From: MKRK01 sp001896915
GTDB taxonomy: Bacteria > Bacillota > Clostridia > Oscillospirales > Acutalibacteraceae
NCBI GenBank assembly: GCA_937973935.1
Contig: CALJJF010000020.1
Span: 1-13,050 of the forward strand
DNA length: 13,050 nt
Reading direction: 5' to 3'
The notes beneath the pieces are model-generated. The model made no database searches. It was not told the DNA's origin and saw nothing but the letters and a program-made list of their open reading frames with translations. A program made the translations under genes and the position numbers. The number at the start of each line of letters is the position of its first letter. Within the stretch, counting starts at the first letter, position 1. Of the stretch, positions 1 to 7,530 are shown piece after piece.

Positions 1-1
1 C

Positions 2-412
2 TATTGGGGTCTTATCATTCCCGGCGTTGCAGCTTCCATCGGTCTCTACTTAATGAAACAGTTCATCAGTACCTCCATCCCGGATGCGCTTCTCGAGTCC
101 GCCCGGATTGACGGTGCGTCAGAGCTGCGGATCTTCTTCGGAATTGTTATGCCCCTTGTAAAACCGGCTTGGTTGACATTGATCCTGTTTTCGGTTCAGG
201 CCATGTGGGGTGCAACCGGCGGAAATATTATCTTTAACGAAGCGTATAAACCGCTGACATATGCACTACAGCAGATATTAACAGGCGGTATCGCCCGTGC
301 CGGTGCCGGTGCCGCTGTCGCATTTATTATGATGCTGCCGCCGCTTGGATGGTTTGTTTTTTCACAAACGAGAATTCTTGACACCATGGCATCATCCGGA
401 ATGAAAGATTAG
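2..412 (+). CDS. Carbohydrate ABC transporter permease, MalG-like (CUT1), 5'-truncated by the window edge
   Basis: The frame is open from base 2 to the TAG at 410-412, giving the last 136 residues of an integral membrane permease. The cytoplasmic EAA loop, which docks to the transporter ATPase, is visible from base 95 (ESARIDGAS, then the conserved G, and MPLVKPA). Two hydrophobic segments follow. The C-terminus ILDTMASSGMKD resembles the usual MalG-type ending (a short tail with SG-K), so I read this as the MalG-like rather than the MalF-like half. An internal ATG at 53 lies inside the membrane domain and is not the start. The gene is 11 nt upstream of the NHL-Yip1 gene and is probably cotranscribed with it. 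A complete MalF/MalG pair occurs downstream, so this is a second permease set. The substrate cannot be read from sequence; an oligosaccharide is inferred. Confidence 0.9.
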   Translation, partial: YWGLIIPGVAASIGLYLMKQFISTSIPDALLESARIDGASELRIFFGIVMPLVKPAWLTLILFSVQAMWGATGGNIIFNEAYKPLTYALQQILTGGIARAGAGAAVAFIMMLPPLGWFVFSQTRILDTMASSGMKD

Positions 413-423
413 GGGGAAGCGAT

Positions 424-2562
424 TTGAAACGTAAAATTTACGTATTGATTATACTGGCACTCATGATATTTCAAATGACTGCTTCAGCCGGCGCACCTGC
501 TAAGGCATATACCTATGACAATACAGGCAGTGCTGTTATGGCGCCCGATGCCATGATGTTTGAAAAAGCAATTGACACGGCAGATATAAAAGACAGTGCC
601 GGAAAGTCCATCGGACGAATGAAAGCACCGTCTGATTTATTTGTAGATCACGAAAATCGCATCTACATTGCAGATACCGATAACAAAAGAGTTGTGGTGC
701 TCAACAGTGATTATACACTGAACAGACTCATAACAAGCTACAAAGGGAAAGACGGAAAGGTTGTAGCCTTTGTTTCCCCTACTGGTATTTATGTGGACGA
801 TAAACTCAATGTTTACATCTGCGACAGGGACAATCATATTGTGGTGGAGCTGGATAAAACAGGTAATGTTGTCAGAACCATAACAGTCAAATATGAAAAA
901 GGCACAGAAACCGAAGTGCTTGAGGATAAATTTGATTTCCGACCCCTCAAGATTGTTATGGATGATGCAGGACGTTTGTTTATCGTCTGTGAGCGTTTTA
1001 ACAAAGGTCTTTTGGAGCTTGATAAGGACGGTATTTTTGTAAAAACCGTTGGTGCTCCGCGTGTTATCTATGATACCGTTGAGCTTTTCTGGCGGATGAT
1101 TTCCACTAAAGAAACAAGAGATGCAATGCAAAACTTCGTTCCTACGGAGTTTGCCAATATTAATATCGATAAGGATGGCTTTGTGTATGCCGTTACCGAT
1201 ATTGTCGACACCAATACCATCGATACCATCGGACCGGTCAAAAAGTTGAACGCCAAAGGCAATGATGTGCTCCGTAAGGTTGCCGCAATCAACCCTTACG
1301 GAGATGCTAACTATATCAACACCGGTACATACAGAGGACCGTCTCTGCCTTATGATGTTATGACACTTCCCAACGATATGTATGCCATTCTCGACAGAAA
1401 CCGCTGCCGTGTGTTTTTCTACGATGCAGACGGTCAGCTTTTGTTCCAGTTCGGCGGGCCGCCGGACAGCCGTGATCAGGCACATAAAGTATATTCAAAC
1501 CATGTCCTTCAATCTCCTTCATCTATCGCATGGGTCAACAACAGCTGTCTGGTTCTTGACAAAAGCCTTAATACCATGAAGGTATTTAGTCTTACAAATT
1601 ACGGAAGCATGATTATGAAAGCTACGGCTCTGCATTATCAGGATAAGTATGAGGAAGAAGCTGTTGTTTGGAGCAATGTCCTGAAACTCAACAGAAACAA
1701 CCTTAACGCAAAAAAGAGCTTGGCCGATGTTGCTTATAGGAATAAAGAATACAAGCTTGCCATGAAATATTATTTCGAATGCGATGACAGGCAAGGGTAT
1801 TCAAACGCTTATAAATATGCGCGTCGGGAGGCAATCAGCAGTGGTTTTACGCCGGGCGTATTGACCTTTGTTGCCATTATTATATTCATTGTTGTTCTGC
1901 GTAAGCTGCGAAAAAAATATTTGCCGCCCACCAGGGACGATTCCTATTTGGGACATTTGAAGTATTCCCTCAGAGTAATCTTCCGACCCATCAACAGCTA
2001 TTGGAGCCTGATGAGAGAAAATCGAGGAAGCATGGCCGCGGCGATTACAATCCTTGGCGGTGCTTGCTTAATGTCCGTTTTCCAGGCACGCTTTACAGGA
2101 TTTATTTTCACAACACAACGGACGGAAAATATCAACATTGTATTTGAAATCCTCAAGATTGTGATTCCGGTACTCTTGTTCTGCATTTGTAACTGGTGCG
2201 TAACCTCGCTTCTGAACGGGGAAGGAAACCTGAAAGCAATTTTTGTCGGAACCTCATATGCGCTGACACCGATTATTTTGCTGTTCCCCTTCGCAATTGT
2301 ACTAAGCAATGTTATGGTTCTGCAGGAAGGTGATTTTTACACCGTATTCTTATCCTTGGCGATGTTCTGGGTAACGCTGCTTATCATATCGGGGAACATG
2401 CGAATTCATGATTATACCTTATTTCAATCGATTGGTATTTTATTTCTGACTGCAATTGTAATGTTTATCATCGTATTTTTGAGCGTTTTATTCTTCGCAT
2501 TGATGCAGCAGGTAATTGGATTTATCCGTGATGTGAGCAATGAAATTGCTACCAGAACTTAA
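424..2562 (+). CDS. Exported NHL-repeat / TPR-like / Yip1-domain membrane protein
   Basis: This 712-residue protein starts with TTG at 424, chosen because AGGGGG (411-416) lies 7 nt upstream and a signal peptide follows at once (hydrophobic core within residues 5-20, Ala-rich cleavage area around 21-28). Residues about 60-395 hold roughly six NHL-type beta-propeller blades, each with a pattern like PSDLFVDHENRIYIADTDN; the clearest start near residues 64, 115, 172, 242, 308 and 364. Residues about 396-465 look like TPR helices (ALHYQDKYEEEAVVWSNVL, then AYRNKEYKLAMKYYF). A first membrane segment (about 479-497) is followed by RKLRKK, placing the propeller outside. Residues about 510-705 resemble a Yip1 domain (PF04893) with five more membrane segments. 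It lies between CUT1 permease genes and just before the DUF5696 lipoprotein gene. I recall similar proteins beside sugar transporters in other Bacillota, but know of no assigned function. A sensory, scaffold or assembly role is inference only. Confidence 0.85.
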   Translation: MKRKIYVLIILALMIFQMTASAGAPAKAYTYDNTGSAVMAPDAMMFEKAIDTADIKDSAGKSIGRMKAPSDLFVDHENRIYIADTDNKRVVVLNSDYTLNRLITSYKGKDGKVVAFVSPTGIYVDDKLNVYICDRDNHIVVELDKTGNVVRTITVKYEKGTETEVLEDKFDFRPLKIVMDDAGRLFIVCERFNKGLLELDKDGIFVKTVGAPRVIYDTVELFWRMISTKETRDAMQNFVPTEFANINIDKDGFVYAVTDIVDTNTIDTIGPVKKLNAKGNDVLRKVAAINPYGDANYINTGTYRGPSLPYDVMTLPNDMYAILDRNRCRVFFYDADGQLLFQFGGPPDSRDQAHKVYSNHVLQSPSSIAWVNNSCLVLDKSLNTMKVFSLTNYGSMIMKATALHYQDKYEEEAVVWSNVLKLNRNNLNAKKSLADVAYRNKEYKLAMKYYFECDDRQGYSNAYKYARREAISSGFTPGVLTFVAIIIFIVVLRKLRKKYLPPTRDDSYLGHLKYSLRVIFRPINSYWSLMRENRGSMAAAITILGGACLMSVFQARFTGFIFTTQRTENINIVFEILKIVIPVLLFCICNWCVTSLLNGEGNLKAIFVGTSYALTPIILLFPFAIVLSNVMVLQEGDFYTVFLSLAMFWVTLLIISGNMRIHDYTLFQSIGILFLTAIVMFIIVFLSVLFFALMQQVIGFIRDVSNEIATRT

Positions 2563-2577
2563 GGAGGGCCAGAAAGA

Positions 2578-5217
2578 ATGAAAAAATTAATTAGTGTTCT
2601 TGCTCTCATATGTGTGATTCCGATATTATTTACATCATGTGTAGGTGAGATAAAATCAAAGAACCCTCATGACAAAAGTAACCTCGTTGGGCCCGGAACT
2701 ACAGTAGGGGATCTATATGCAACCGATATGACTTATTATGAAAAAATTGCTGCAAAGGGCAATTATGAACTGTGGTTTAACAAGTCTACAACCGATATTT
2801 TTGTAAAAGTATTGGATACCGGATACATCTGGTCCTCTGCCGGTAATTATATGAACAGCACACCGTCCATGGGTAAATTGTTGACCATGAGTTATTCCAA
2901 TCTGCAGGGAACGAACGTCGATCTTTCCTCGGACACGGACAGCGTGGCAAAGGGACAATTCAAATATGAGCTCATCAAGGATAAGGATGTGGGTCAAGGC
3001 GTAAAAATTCAATATTCTCTGGGAGATGTTCAGCTGGAGCTTTTCCTGCCCTTGGCGATGTCGCCGGAACGATTCAAAATGTTCACCGCTAAAATGAGCG
3101 AAGACGATAAAGCAATTATGGAACACGCATATTTTTTGGTGGATTTCAACAGCGATGAATACGCGGGCAGAGCGCCTGAGGAGATTGCCGAGTATAAAAA
3201 CAATTATAAACTGGCTGGTGAAACGCCCTGGTATTACACAAGACCGGATATTGTTCAAGAAACCAAGCTTGCGGTTGATAAGGCACTGAAAGCTGCCGGT
3301 TACACAGATGCCGACTTTGTCAAAGACAATAAGGGTACCAATTATAAAAAGACAGAAACCCCGGAATTCAACGTAAATCTGTATCTCACATTGGATCAAG
3401 ACGGTCTGAATGTTAGAATCCCAGAAAATGAAATATATCATAGCAAAAACAACACCATTGAGAATATTTGCGTGCTCCCGGATTTTGCTGCCACCAGCAA
3501 AATCCAAAGAGAAACAGGATATTTCCTCCTTCCCGACGGTTCCGGTTCCATAATGAACTTCTACAACGGAAAAGACGACTATAGAGAGGACCATGTATAT
3601 GTCCCAATCTATGGAGTTGACAAATCCCTCAATGCTCCTGAAAAAACAGAGGACTATAACCAAGCGATCTTCCCTGTTTTTGGTGTGAGTGTTGATAGTC
3701 CGTCGGGCAAAAACAACGGAATCCTGGCTATCATTGAGGAAGGTGAAACCTTTGCCGGAATCGAGGCACGAACCGGAACAGGGGGCGATTCTCTGACGGC
3801 CGGTCCGGCTATCTGGCCTGAATTCAGAATCAATGAAAAGGCCCGGATTAAATCCTTTACCACCAGCCAAGAGTCCAATGAAAATTTTAATATATTCCAG
3901 TTTGAAAGATATTTGGGCAATTTACGGGTGAAATACAAATTCTTAAGCGGGGACTCCAGTTATTCGGCAATGGCAAAGAAGTATCAGAAATACTTATTTG
4001 GCGATCGCCAACCCAATGCTCCGAAGCCGTATACAAGCACCGTGGAAATGGTTAATGTTATTGATGTAAAAAAGAATTTCTTAGGAGTTACCTATAATTC
4101 AAAGGAAACGCTTACAACCTTTGATCAAGCCGAAAAAATTGCCCTTGAACTGAAAAACGCAGGGCTACAGTCAATCAATCTTAAGCTTAGCGGTTGGTTC
4201 GGCGGCGGTTACCGGCACGGTCTTCTCAACAGCATAAAGGTTGAAAAGGGTGCCGGCGGTACTGACAGACTAAAATCGGTTTATCAGAATTTAACCAAAA
4301 ACGGAATCAATGTGTTTATGGATGCTGATGTTCAGTATGCGTACAGCAATGCACTGACATTCGGAAAACCCAATAACCGTGACATTGCTTCCTATATCAA
4401 TAAGCAAACAGGTATTTACATGGATTACAATCCCGTTACTTTCAGAGCAGGATATACCTCACCAAGCTATATGCTGACGCAGGATGCGGTATCCAAAAAC
4501 TTCAAGGGGCTGATGTCCGGGTATGAAAAGCTGGGGATTAAGAATGTTTCGCTCCGTCATATCGGTGAGGATATTTTGGCAAACTACACCATCAAAACCT
4601 ATGCCGAAAGACAGACAGTTTTAAATAAGCTCTTAGACAATGTAAAGGAGCTGGATAAAAAAGGCTATAAGATCATGGGCAGCACAGGAGACGCACCGTT
4701 TGTTCAATATTTGGATGTAATCAACGGTCTTCCCATTGAATCGGCTGACCATGACAAAACAGATTACAGTGTACCGTTTACCGCTATGGTGCTCAGTGGC
4801 TATGTGGATTATACCTACAAGCCCATCAATCTCAGCAATAGCGAGCCTGCTGATTTGTTGAAACTGGTCGAGACAGGTGCCGGAGCAAGCTTTATTCTGA
4901 CAGGTCAGCATTATACGAAATTAAGTTCTTCAGAATTTCATTATTTATATTCCACAGAATATGCCGATATCAAGGATAATGTAGTGACAGCCTTCAAAAA
5001 GCTTGAAGCCGCACAGAAAAATACGTACGGATCGGTAATAGCCAAGCATGAACGTTTGGCAGAAAAAGTGTATAAAACAACCTATACCAACGGTTATTAT
5101 GCGGTTGTAAACTACACCGACAAGGATTATCAATATACCAACGAACAAAACACAGTGGTAAAAGTCAAGGCAAAGGATTTTATCACAGGCAAGGGAGGCG
5201 CTGCAAATGGCAACTAA
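2578..5217 (+). CDS. DUF5696-type lipoprotein, possible glycosidase-like surface protein
   Basis: This 879-residue protein starts with ATG 2578, 9 nt after AAGGAGGG, which overlaps the previous stop codon. It has a lipoprotein signal peptide ending FTSC with the lipidated Cys at 21. The N-terminal part looks like a beta-sandwich (about 55-170, TGYIWSSAGNY region). A motif LLPDGSGS sits at 317-324, which I associate with DUF5696 proteins. Residues about 480-780 alternate strand and helix like a TIM barrel: INLKLSGWFGGGY, GINVFMDADVQYAY (D582, D584), SLRHIGEDI (E664, D665), IMGSTGDAPF (D705) and LPIESADHDKTDY (E721, D724, D726). A small beta C-terminal domain with YYAVVNYTD follows. The layout resembles glycoside hydrolases, and these acids are candidate catalytic residues, but no CAZy family is recognised and activity is inferred. 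It may instead be a glycan-binding partner of the transporter. The stop overlaps the next gene by 11 nt. Confidence 0.75.
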   Translation: MKKLISVLALICVIPILFTSCVGEIKSKNPHDKSNLVGPGTTVGDLYATDMTYYEKIAAKGNYELWFNKSTTDIFVKVLDTGYIWSSAGNYMNSTPSMGKLLTMSYSNLQGTNVDLSSDTDSVAKGQFKYELIKDKDVGQGVKIQYSLGDVQLELFLPLAMSPERFKMFTAKMSEDDKAIMEHAYFLVDFNSDEYAGRAPEEIAEYKNNYKLAGETPWYYTRPDIVQETKLAVDKALKAAGYTDADFVKDNKGTNYKKTETPEFNVNLYLTLDQDGLNVRIPENEIYHSKNNTIENICVLPDFAATSKIQRETGYFLLPDGSGSIMNFYNGKDDYREDHVYVPIYGVDKSLNAPEKTEDYNQAIFPVFGVSVDSPSGKNNGILAIIEEGETFAGIEARTGTGGDSLTAGPAIWPEFRINEKARIKSFTTSQESNENFNIFQFERYLGNLRVKYKFLSGDSSYSAMAKKYQKYLFGDRQPNAPKPYTSTVEMVNVIDVKKNFLGVTYNSKETLTTFDQAEKIALELKNAGLQSINLKLSGWFGGGYRHGLLNSIKVEKGAGGTDRLKSVYQNLTKNGINVFMDADVQYAYSNALTFGKPNNRDIASYINKQTGIYMDYNPVTFRAGYTSPSYMLTQDAVSKNFKGLMSGYEKLGIKNVSLRHIGEDILANYTIKTYAERQTVLNKLLDNVKELDKKGYKIMGSTGDAPFVQYLDVINGLPIESADHDKTDYSVPFTAMVLSGYVDYTYKPINLSNSEPADLLKLVETGAGASFILTGQHYTKLSSSEFHYLYSTEYADIKDNVVTAFKKLEAAQKNTYGSVIAKHERLAEKVYKTTYTNGYYAVVNYTDKDYQYTNEQNTVVKVKAKDFITGKGGAANGN

Positions 5218-6130
5218 AAGAAAAAGGCGAAGCCTTGAATCAAAACAGCGCACCTACGGTTATTTCTTTACCGCTCCTTTCATTCTAGGCGCAATCATTT
5301 TTATTCTGTATCCGCTGTACAAAGCAATCGAGTATGCGTTTTCCAGAGAACTTAAGCTGGATGATATCACTTACAGATTGACAGCCTATGATTTCCCGAA
5401 TTTTGATCATGTTACAGATCTGTTTTTGAAGAACATTAGCTTCAGACAGGATTTGGTCAGCAGCTTGATTAACATGGCAATCAATGTGCCAATTGTTGTA
5501 TTTTTCGCTTTTTTCATGGCAAGTGTGCTCAACACAAAGTTCAGAGGACGTGGCTTTGCCAGAGCGATCATGTTTCTGCCGGTTATTATCGCATCCGGTA
5601 TTATTGTATACCTGGGTCAAAACGATCTGGCGGCAATGGCCATGAGTTCCACTGACAGATTTGCGGCAACACAAACCTCTGCGATGAACGTTTCCTCGGC
5701 TTTTTCAAATATGCTGACGCAAATGGATTTTAATTCCGGGATCATCTCTTTCCTCACAAAGTCGGTGGACAGGATTTATGAAATAACCATTATGTCTGCG
5801 GTATCCATTGTTATTTTCTTAGCGGGTCTGCAGGGTATCTCACCTTCCATCTTTGAAGCGTCCTACATTGAAGGTGCTACGAAGTGGGAAGTGTTCTGGA
5901 AAATAACCTTTCCCATGGTGAGTCCGCTCATTTTGTTGTCGGTGATTTACAGTATTGTGGATGCATTTACGGATATGAGAAACAAAATTGTTTTTCAGAT
6001 TCACGATGGTATTACCTCGGCGGCATATGACACGGCAACGGCAAAGGCGCTTGTTTATTCAGTTTTGATAATAATTGTTTTGGCGATTGTGGGTGCGATT
6101 TTGTCACGTCGCGTCTTCTATTATGATTAA
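5207..6130 (+). CDS. Sugar ABC transporter permease, MalF-like (CUT1)
   Basis: This 307-residue inner membrane permease has about six membrane segments (near 18-40, 84-107, 118-137, 190-210, 238-255 and 280-300). The EAA loop begins at E217 (EASYIEGATKWEVFWK, then TFPMVSP) and marks the contact with the ABC ATPase. The TLR-free N-terminus with basic residues followed by YFFTAPFILGAIIFILYP is typical of MalF/UgpA-type subunits. The start ATG 5207 has GGGAGG (5193-5198) 8 nt upstream and lies inside the end of the DUF5696 gene (11-nt overlap), which points to translational coupling. Between the third and fourth membrane segments is a polar stretch of about 50 residues (about 138-188), probably outside the membrane and longer than in minimal CUT1 permeases; it may contact the binding protein or the neighbouring lipoprotein. 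It pairs with the MalG-like gene 14 nt downstream. Substrate unknown. Confidence 0.92.
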   Translation: MATKRKRRSLESKQRTYGYFFTAPFILGAIIFILYPLYKAIEYAFSRELKLDDITYRLTAYDFPNFDHVTDLFLKNISFRQDLVSSLINMAINVPIVVFFAFFMASVLNTKFRGRGFARAIMFLPVIIASGIIVYLGQNDLAAMAMSSTDRFAATQTSAMNVSSAFSNMLTQMDFNSGIISFLTKSVDRIYEITIMSAVSIVIFLAGLQGISPSIFEASYIEGATKWEVFWKITFPMVSPLILLSVIYSIVDAFTDMRNKIVFQIHDGITSAAYDTATAKALVYSVLIIIVLAIVGAILSRRVFYYD

Positions 6131-6144
6131 GGGGAGGGAATTTC

Positions 6145-7071
6145 GTGAACTTAGTGATCAATGATGCAAGGAAAGCAAAAATAAAAAAATATTCCGGACA
6201 ATATATCATCGGAATTGTCAGATGGCTGTTTATTTTGGGGATATGTTTCGTGATTCTCTACCCGCTGTTTACAAAAATATCTGCGTCTTTTATGTCTGTG
6301 ACGGATTTATATGACGCCACCGTAAAGTATTTTCCCAAAAGCCCCAGTCTGAGCAATTACAACACGGCCATGATACGGCTTGGGTTTCCCAATGTGTTTT
6401 TTAGCAGCTTCGGGTTGGCCTTCACCACCTCCTTGTTACAAACAGCAACCGCAACCTTAGTCGGTTACGGACTTGCCAGATATAAGTTCAAGGGCAGAGG
6501 AATTGTGTTCGGTATTGTCATTTTAAATCTGGTTTTATTGCCTGATTTGTTGTTTACGCCCAGATACGTAATGTTCTCGGATTTACAGGATGGTTTTCTT
6601 GCCATGTTTGGGTTGAACACTTGGTGGCCGATGATTTTATTCGCCGTTACCTGTACCGGACTAAAATGCAGCCTATACATCTTTATGATGCGTCAGTTTT
6701 TCAGGGGAATGCCAAAGGAATTGGAAGAAGCCGCCTATGTGGACGGTGCGGGGGCTTTGAAAACCTTCGTAGTTATCATGCTTCCCAGTGCGGTCGCTAT
6801 GATGGTAACCTGTTTCTTGTTTTCTTTTGTATGGCAGTGGCTGGATATGTCTTATACAACTATTTTTGCAAAAGATCTTCCTTTCTTTTCTACTAGGGTA
6901 GGTTTTCTGACAGCCACAGCGGGCGGTGGCATCACATCCAACGTGGATCTGACCGTTAGCCTTATCAAAAATGCAGGCATGATATTAATTATGCTTCCCC
7001 TATTGGCGCTGTATCTTTTTACCCAGAAATTTTTTGTGGAGAGCATTGCCCGGAGCGGCTTGGTAGGCTAA
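6145..7071 (+). CDS. Carbohydrate ABC transporter permease, MalG-like (CUT1)
   Basis: This 308-residue permease starts with GTG 6145, supported by GGGGAGG at 6131-6137, 7 nt upstream. Membrane segments lie near 21-43, 84-108, 118-138, 160-182, 208-230 and 275-295. The EAA loop starts at E195 (EAAYVDGAGALKTF, then IMLPSAVAM), and the C-terminus ends with an SG tail (SIARSGLVG), both usual for MalG-type subunits. With the preceding MalF-like protein it should form the membrane channel of a CUT1 sugar importer. No ATP-binding subunit is encoded in the window; many Bacillota CUT1 systems borrow a shared MsmX/MsmK-type ATPase, so this is expected rather than a defect. The cognate binding protein is probably the lipoprotein gene at 7531, separated by 459 nt with promoter-like sites. 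Confidence 0.92.
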   Translation: MNLVINDARKAKIKKYSGQYIIGIVRWLFILGICFVILYPLFTKISASFMSVTDLYDATVKYFPKSPSLSNYNTAMIRLGFPNVFFSSFGLAFTTSLLQTATATLVGYGLARYKFKGRGIVFGIVILNLVLLPDLLFTPRYVMFSDLQDGFLAMFGLNTWWPMILFAVTCTGLKCSLYIFMMRQFFRGMPKELEEAAYVDGAGALKTFVVIMLPSAVAMMVTCFLFSFVWQWLDMSYTTIFAKDLPFFSTRVGFLTATAGGGITSNVDLTVSLIKNAGMILIMLPLLALYLFTQKFFVESIARSGLVG

Positions 7072-7094
7072 GTAATTCACTTAATTCGTAAGGA

Positions 7095-7139
7095 ACACGG
7101 AACCAAATCAAGACAGAATGACCGGAGATGGTTCCGTGT
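7095..7139 (+). repeat. 11-bp perfect inverted repeat after the permease genes (weak terminator or RNA-stabilising hairpin)
   Basis: ACACGGAACCA (7095-7105) is exactly matched by TGGTTCCGTGT (7129-7139) around a 23-nt loop, starting 24 nt after the permease stop. No run of T follows (CTGATAGCGG), so it is not a standard intrinsic terminator. Its place between permease and binding-protein genes fits a partial terminator or an mRNA 3'-end stabiliser, but that role is inferred. Confidence 0.55.
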
Positions 7140-7264
7140 CTGATAGCGGTAATTCGCACATTGCTTTTGAGTTTTGATGGGAATTGACAGGATTTCTTGT
7201 TTTAGTTTTTACAAAAGCTGTTTGATGATTTTTTGATTGATATTGCCAATGAGCGCCCATTATT

Positions 7265-7317
7265 TTGGCAGAATAAAATTTACCATTTACACTGTTTCAA
7301 AAAAAGAGTAATATAAT
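7265..7317 (+). promoter_or_regulatory. Upstream promoter-like elements before the SBP gene (tentative)
   Basis: TTGGCA (7265-7270) is 17 nt from TACACT (7288-7293), a possible sigma-A pair. A perfect TATAAT lies at 7312-7317, but its best partner, TTTACA (7286-7291), is 20 nt away, which is longer than optimal. Either could start a long leader of about 200 nt for the SBP gene. The site at 7466-7494 is a better candidate. Confidence 0.3.
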
Positions 7318-7328
7318 GGTGTGAAGAA

Positions 7329-7469
7329 ATGGGTGGATTCATCGTAATTGGTTATGTCTTTGAAGGACAGAACTTGCATTCCGGTCAAATTGCATTAAAA
7401 CCGGACAGCATGATCAAAATCAAAGGAAAAACAGGAAAAACCGGCGAAATGCCAAAAAAAATCTATTGA
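7329..7469 (+). CDS. Possible 46-codon small ORF upstream of the SBP gene (doubtful)
   Basis: An ATG at 7329 opens a 46-codon frame closed by TGA at 7467-7469. The product would start MGGFIVIGYVFEGQ and end in a basic, repetitive stretch (KGKTGKTGEMPKK). There is no convincing ribosome binding site; the only purine-rich stretch, GAAG, is 2 nt from the ATG. It lies only 11 nt after the TATAAT at 7312, so a leaderless or nearly leaderless transcript is conceivable. It matches no family I recognise and may be a chance frame within the SBP leader region. Confidence 0.2.
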   Translation: MGGFIVIGYVFEGQNLHSGQIALKPDSMIKIKGKTGKTGEMPKKIY

Positions 7470-7494
7470 TTTTTAGGAAGTAATAGTGTAAAAT
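7466..7494 (+). promoter_or_regulatory. Predicted sigma-A promoter of the SBP gene
   Basis: TTGATT (7466-7471) and TAAAAT (7489-7494) are separated by 17 nt. Transcription would begin near 7501, giving a leader of about 30 nt with AGGAGG (7518-7523) ahead of the ATG at 7531. A separate promoter would let the binding protein be made in excess of its permeases, which is common for ABC importers. Confidence 0.55.
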
Positions 7495-7530
7495 TACTAA
7501 CAGACAAATTCGTTATTAGGAGGAAATTTG

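Noticed and set aside
637..1485. A 282-codon minus-strand frame opposite the NHL repeats
   Set aside because: No domain or plausible start context; the + strand has a signal peptide, propeller repeats and a ribosome binding site.
2713..3870. A 385-codon open frame on the minus strand opposite the DUF5696 gene
   Set aside because: It lies wholly within a well-supported + strand lipoprotein gene, has no recognisable domain and reads as a mirror frame of that gene's codon use.
7095..7139. Intrinsic terminator after the permease operon
   Set aside because: The stem is perfect, but the loop is 23 nt and no T tract follows, so I list it only as an inverted repeat.
7528..7530. TTG as the SBP start
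   Set aside because: It is only 4 nt from AGGAGG, while the next codon, ATG 7531, has ideal spacing.
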